A stretch of 34,375 nt of DNA from JANRIG01 sp033765235 (GTDB lineage: Bacteria > Bacteroidota > Bacteroidia > Cytophagales > UBA9547): positions 1-34,375 of the forward strand of contig JANRIG010000038.1 of NCBI GenBank assembly GCA_033765235.1. The letters are read 5' to 3'. Below the pieces are notes generated by a model that was not told where the DNA came from, searched no databases, and saw nothing but the letters and a program-made list of their open reading frames with translations. This document shows positions 31,873-34,375 of this stretch, in pieces. Made by a program: the position numbers and the translations under genes. Position 1 is the stretch's first letter. Every line of letters begins with the position of its first letter.

Positions 31873-33082
31873 AGTTGCTGTAATAGGAGGAGGTGCTGCA
31901 GGCTTTTTTGCTGCTGTGAATATAGCTGAGCTATGTACCAATGCACAGGTTACAATTTTTGAAAAAAACAATCATGTGCTGGGCAAGGTGAAAATATCAG
32001 GAGGTGGCAGATGTAATATTACACACAACCAACCCAATAGCAACATACTCATACAAAACTATCCGCGAGGCAAAGAATTACTCAAAAGTGCTTTTGCACA
32101 ATTGGCTGTTGCAGATACTGTTACTTGGTTTGCCTCTCACGGACTAATGTTGAAAACCGAGCCTGACGGGCGCATGTTTCCGGTAGGAAACCGCTCACAG
32201 GAAGTAATAGATTTATTTATTAATTTAACCCAAAAATATAGTATAAAAATACACACAGCTACTGCGGTAAATGATATATCACTGTCCAGCAATAAGTTTG
32301 AAATACATTCACAACTTTTTGATTATGTGATTGTTACTATTGGTGGGCAGCCTAAGATACAAGGGTATGACATGGTAAGTAAATTAGGGCACAATATCAT
32401 AGCTCCGGTGCCTTCATTATTCACATTCAATGTGCCAAATTCCAAATTTACAGACTTGATGGGTGTAAGTTTGCCCCATGCAAATATCAAAATCACAGGT
32501 GCAAAACTCCACAGCCAAGGAGCAGCACTATTTACCCATTGGGGGCTTAGCGGACCTGCAGTGCTTAAGCTATCTGCATGGGCAGCACGTGAATTGTATG
32601 CAAACAATTATCATTTTGCAGCCATTCTCAAGATGCACCAAGACTATACCGAAGATAGCCTTACCTTACTATTTTTACAAACCAAGGAAAATAATAAATT
32701 GAAAACAGTGATGGCAAACAGGCTGCCTGATATACCCCAAAGGCTGTGGGAAAAACTTTGTGAACTCTCAGACATAGCACCTACTTTGAAATGGGCAGAT
32801 ATGTCTGCAAAAAAAATGAACAAGCTCACCCAAAGTATTGTACACCAAGTATTTGAGGTAAAAGGCAAAACTACCTTTAAAGAAGAGTTTGTGACGGCTG
32901 GCGGTGTGAATAGTAATGAACTGAATATTAATACATTGGAGAGCCTCATAATACCCAACCTGTATTTTGCCGGTGAGGTACTGGATATTGACGGTATTAC
33001 AGGCGGGTATAATTTTCAGGCAGCATGGAGCACCGCTTGGGTAGCTGCCAACGATATCAGCAATAAAATTATTAATGCATAA
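31832..33082 (+). CDS. HI0933-like NAD(P)/FAD-dependent oxidoreductase
   Basis: The 416-residue flavoprotein belongs to the HI0933/BaiN family, of uncertain substrate. The FAD-binding Rossmann motif is VAVIGGGAAGFFAAV (15-29), followed by the family signature ISGGGRCNITH, by SQEVIDL, and by the C-terminal FAD contact LYFAGEVLDIDGITGGYNFQ. ALFTHWGLSGPAVLKLS is also diagnostic. No in-frame ATG lies before the Rossmann motif. The start is taken as TTG at 31832, inside hemB; TTG at 31844 or 31856 are equally possible, so the exact N-terminus is open. The usual GKKxxISGGG reads GKVKISGGG here, a mild variation. Confidence 0.9.
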   Translation: MPNNLHKNLEKHPKVAVIGGGAAGFFAAVNIAELCTNAQVTIFEKNNHVLGKVKISGGGRCNITHNQPNSNILIQNYPRGKELLKSAFAQLAVADTVTWFASHGLMLKTEPDGRMFPVGNRSQEVIDLFINLTQKYSIKIHTATAVNDISLSSNKFEIHSQLFDYVIVTIGGQPKIQGYDMVSKLGHNIIAPVPSLFTFNVPNSKFTDLMGVSLPHANIKITGAKLHSQGAALFTHWGLSGPAVLKLSAWAARELYANNYHFAAILKMHQDYTEDSLTLLFLQTKENNKLKTVMANRLPDIPQRLWEKLCELSDIAPTLKWADMSAKKMNKLTQSIVHQVFEVKGKTTFKEEFVTAGGVNSNELNINTLESLIIPNLYFAGEVLDIDGITGGYNFQAAWSTAWVAANDISNKIINA

Positions 33083-33126
33083 ATTTTATTTTAAATTAAA
33101 TATTTTTACAAATTCAATTGTAATAT

Positions 33127-33942
33127 ATGCATAGTGAAATAAACATAGACTTGCCCAAAATAACAATGGCGGTAAAAAAGGTAGCCTTGCGAGCCGGCGA
33201 ATTTATCAAAAGAGAAAGACTGAATTTTGACAGTGCCCGCATAGAGCACAAAGGGCACAGCAGCAACTTGGTATCTTATGTGGACAAAGAAGCAGAGAAA
33301 ATCATAGTATCCGGCTTGATGGATTTAGTACCTGATGCAGGCTTTGTCACCGAAGAAGGCACAGTATCGCAGCATACTACTGAAAAGTACTGCTGGCTTA
33401 TAGACCCGCTTGACGGTACCACCAATTTTTTGCACAATGTGCCCATATATTGCACCAGCATAGCACTTGCCCAAGGCCATGAGGTGATACTGGGTGTAGT
33501 GTATGATATGAATAGGGATGAGTGCTTCTATGCTTGGCAGGGTGGGGGAGCATGGTGCAATGATACAAAAATACAATGTTCGGCTCCACATCAAATGAAA
33601 GAAGCATTGATAGCTACAGGTTTTCCGTACATCAAGTTTGAAAAGTATCAAAACTACATGGATGTACTGGAAGGTCTCATGAAGAGTAGCCATGGGCTGC
33701 GGAGGTGTGGGTCTGCCGCCATAGATATATGTTGGGTGGCAGCAGGCAGGTTTGACGGGTATTTTGAATACGACATCAATGCGTATGACATAGCTGCAGG
33801 CTGTATTATATTGCAAGAGTCTGGTGGCAGAGTGTCTGATTTTAAAGGTAATAACGAATATTTGTATGGCAAAAATATTATAGCATCGTCGCACAGCATA
33901 CATAGTGATTTTGTGCAATTGGTATCAAGCTGTTGGTTTTAA
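33127..33942 (+). CDS. suhB: Inositol-1-monophosphatase family protein
   Basis: Mg-dependent, Li-sensitive phosphatase family of 271 residues. Metal ligands are E76/E77 in FVTEEG, D93, L95 (backbone) and D96 in IDPLDGTTNF, and D221 in NAYDIAAG (the family usually has WD here). GSAAIDICWVAAGRFDGYFE (195-214) is conserved. Likely substrates are inositol-1-phosphate or related sugar phosphates; 3'-phosphoadenosine 5'-phosphate is less likely. It follows the flavoprotein by 44 bp and is the last confident gene in the window. No terminator is obvious after it. Confidence 0.92.
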   Translation: MHSEINIDLPKITMAVKKVALRAGEFIKRERLNFDSARIEHKGHSSNLVSYVDKEAEKIIVSGLMDLVPDAGFVTEEGTVSQHTTEKYCWLIDPLDGTTNFLHNVPIYCTSIALAQGHEVILGVVYDMNRDECFYAWQGGGAWCNDTKIQCSAPHQMKEALIATGFPYIKFEKYQNYMDVLEGLMKSSHGLRRCGSAAIDICWVAAGRFDGYFEYDINAYDIAAGCIILQESGGRVSDFKGNNEYLYGKNIIASSHSIHSDFVQLVSSCWF

Positions 33943-34117
33943 GAAGTATAAAGTACACACCTGACCAGCAAAGCAAAGATTGACATAAAAGTCTGCTTCA
34001 CCATTTGGAAATATGAAACAGATTGAGTAATGTTGTAGGTATGAAATCAAAGGATATGAACAGGACAAAAATTAGCAATGTAGCAGCGCAAATGATTACC
34101 ACTAAATGTGAAATAGG

Positions 34118-34132
34118 CGCAATTGCATTGCG
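34118..34132. repeat. Short hairpin CGCAAT/ATTGCG
   Basis: CGCAAT (34118-34123) and ATTGCG (34127-34132) form a perfect 6-bp stem with a TGC loop. With the preceding G it begins GCGCAAT, like the two direct repeats at 34167 and 34195. It lies in the 433-bp stretch after suhB that holds no convincing gene. Confidence 0.5.
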
Positions 34133-34143
34133 TAAACAAGGAT

Positions 34144-34247
34144 GATGGGGCGAAAGTGAAGCTCTGGCGCAACGCCCATGCTGTTTCGTCCGAAGCGCAA
34201 TGCCTACGCTACCGACCGAAGCACACCCGGCACACTTTCGCCCCATC
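34144..34247. repeat. 15-bp perfect inverted repeat enclosing 74 bp
   Basis: GATGGGGCGAAAGTG (34144-34158) is the exact reverse complement of CACTTTCGCCCCATC (34233-34247). The enclosed sequence is visibly richer in G+C than the rest of the window and contains two direct repeats. It could be a long-stem RNA or the ends of a small non-coding mobile element. Confidence 0.75.
34167..34222 (+). repeat. Tandem direct repeat, about 28-30 bp x 2
   Basis: GCGCAACGCCCATGC...GTCCGAAGC (34167-34196) is followed directly by GCGCAATGCCTACGC...GACCGAAGC (34195-34222). The second copy is 2 bp shorter. Both begin GCGCAAYGCC and end CCGAAGC, and both sit inside the 15-bp inverted repeat. Confidence 0.6.
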
Positions 34248-34251
34248 GGGT

Positions 34252-34375
34252 GGCGATTTGTACAAAATCGTATGACGGGCGGCTTCGCATTCGACCATCA
34301 TACGATTTTCGAAATTACGGTTTCTCAACACAACCTAAAATGGTTGGTTTCAAATCCGTAACTTCGCAAATCGCC
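34252..34375. repeat. Nested inverted repeats forming a branched structure at the window edge
   Basis: An outer 9-bp stem pairs GGCGATTTG (34252-34260) with CAAATCGCC (34367-34375). Inside it lie two arms. Arm one is a perfect 12-bp stem, AAAATCGTATGA (34264-34275) with TCATACGATTTT (34298-34309). Arm two is a 6-bp stem, TTACGG (34315-34320) with CCGTAA (34356-34361), capped by AACC/GGTT (34332-34335 / 34342-34345). The outer stem ends exactly at the window edge, so more sequence may belong to it. Confidence 0.7.

Noticed and set aside
33325..33918. 197-residue minus-strand frame opposite the inositol-phosphatase gene
   Set aside because: It is antisense to a clearly conserved gene with full catalytic motifs; composition is that of a shadow frame.
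33998..34246. 82-residue minus-strand frame over the repeat block
   Set aside because: Half of it is the palindromic repeat read in reverse, and the rest is antisense to AT-rich spacer. There is no promoter or conserved motif, so it is more likely a by-product of the repeat than a gene.
34144..34375. Integron attC site
   Set aside because: The nested inverted repeats suggested attC, but I could not find the paired RYYYAAC and GTTRRRY core sites at the right ends, and no cassette gene or integrase is present.
1..34375. CRISPR array, tRNA, rRNA, transposase or integrase genes
   Set aside because: I looked for evenly spaced repeats, tRNA T-loop motifs and recombinase motifs by eye and saw none. 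A dedicated search could still find a diverged case.

Overview
The window reads as chromosomal DNA of a Bacteroidota (Bacteroidetes) bacterium. It is AT-rich by eye and its genes sit on both strands. The lineage call rests on four things: a 1862-residue protein ending in a type IX secretion (Por) sorting domain; several promoters matching the Bacteroidota -7 consensus TAnnTTTG; Bacteroidota-style outer-membrane proteins and lipoproteins; and families typical of that phylum (STE24 protease, membrane-anchored Fe-S oxidoreductase, SerC-like aminotransferase). I cannot name a genus.

Layout. 1-208: 3' end of a PAS-domain sensor. 325-3376 (minus): mlaE, then a compact class V aminotransferase / rnhA / trmN6 operon. 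3484-6981 (plus): an accessory surface cluster of a small beta-barrel, a serine-rich lipoprotein and a CARDB-like repeat protein split by a one-base frameshift. 7074-8550 (minus): 3-hydroxyanthranilate dioxygenase and a YihY-family membrane protein. 8627-12872 (plus): Fe-S oxidoreductase, NmrA-like reductase, M20 peptidase and the fluoride channel crcB. 13089-18969 (plus): the giant T9SS cargo protein and a small cysteine-rich membrane-anchored protein. 19026-24228 (minus): cysteine desulfurase, a coiled-coil PD-(D/E)XK protein, gatC and a 1005-aa membrane/TPR protein. 24331-26659: lgt and thiL (plus), with a previously uncalled 44-aa lipoprotein between them (minus). 26758-29066: two outer-membrane-type proteins, divergently transcribed. 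29283-30545 (minus): STE24 protease. 30895-33942 (plus): hemB, an HI0933-type flavoprotein and an inositol-phosphatase family gene. 33943-34375: no convincing gene, but a dense set of inverted and direct repeats.

Most genes are housekeeping: tRNA modification and charging, RNA/DNA hybrid removal, heme, thiamine, sulfur mobilisation and lipoprotein maturation. The accessory pockets are the surface cluster, the T9SS cargo with its small partner, and the repeat-rich right end.

The most interesting unexplained signals are non-coding. Two intergenic copies of one element (231-274 and 12898-12942) share a 16-base tail after a hairpin whose stem sequence differs but whose pairing is kept. A weaker third copy lies on the minus strand at 18983-19010. 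In the second copy one stem arm could instead pair with a neighbouring hairpin, a possible switch ahead of the T9SS gene. The last ~230 bases fold into nested perfect inverted repeats of 15, 12, 9 and 6 bp and look like a structured RNA or the edge of a mobile or dispersed element. No tRNA, rRNA, CRISPR array, transposase or integrase gene was seen.
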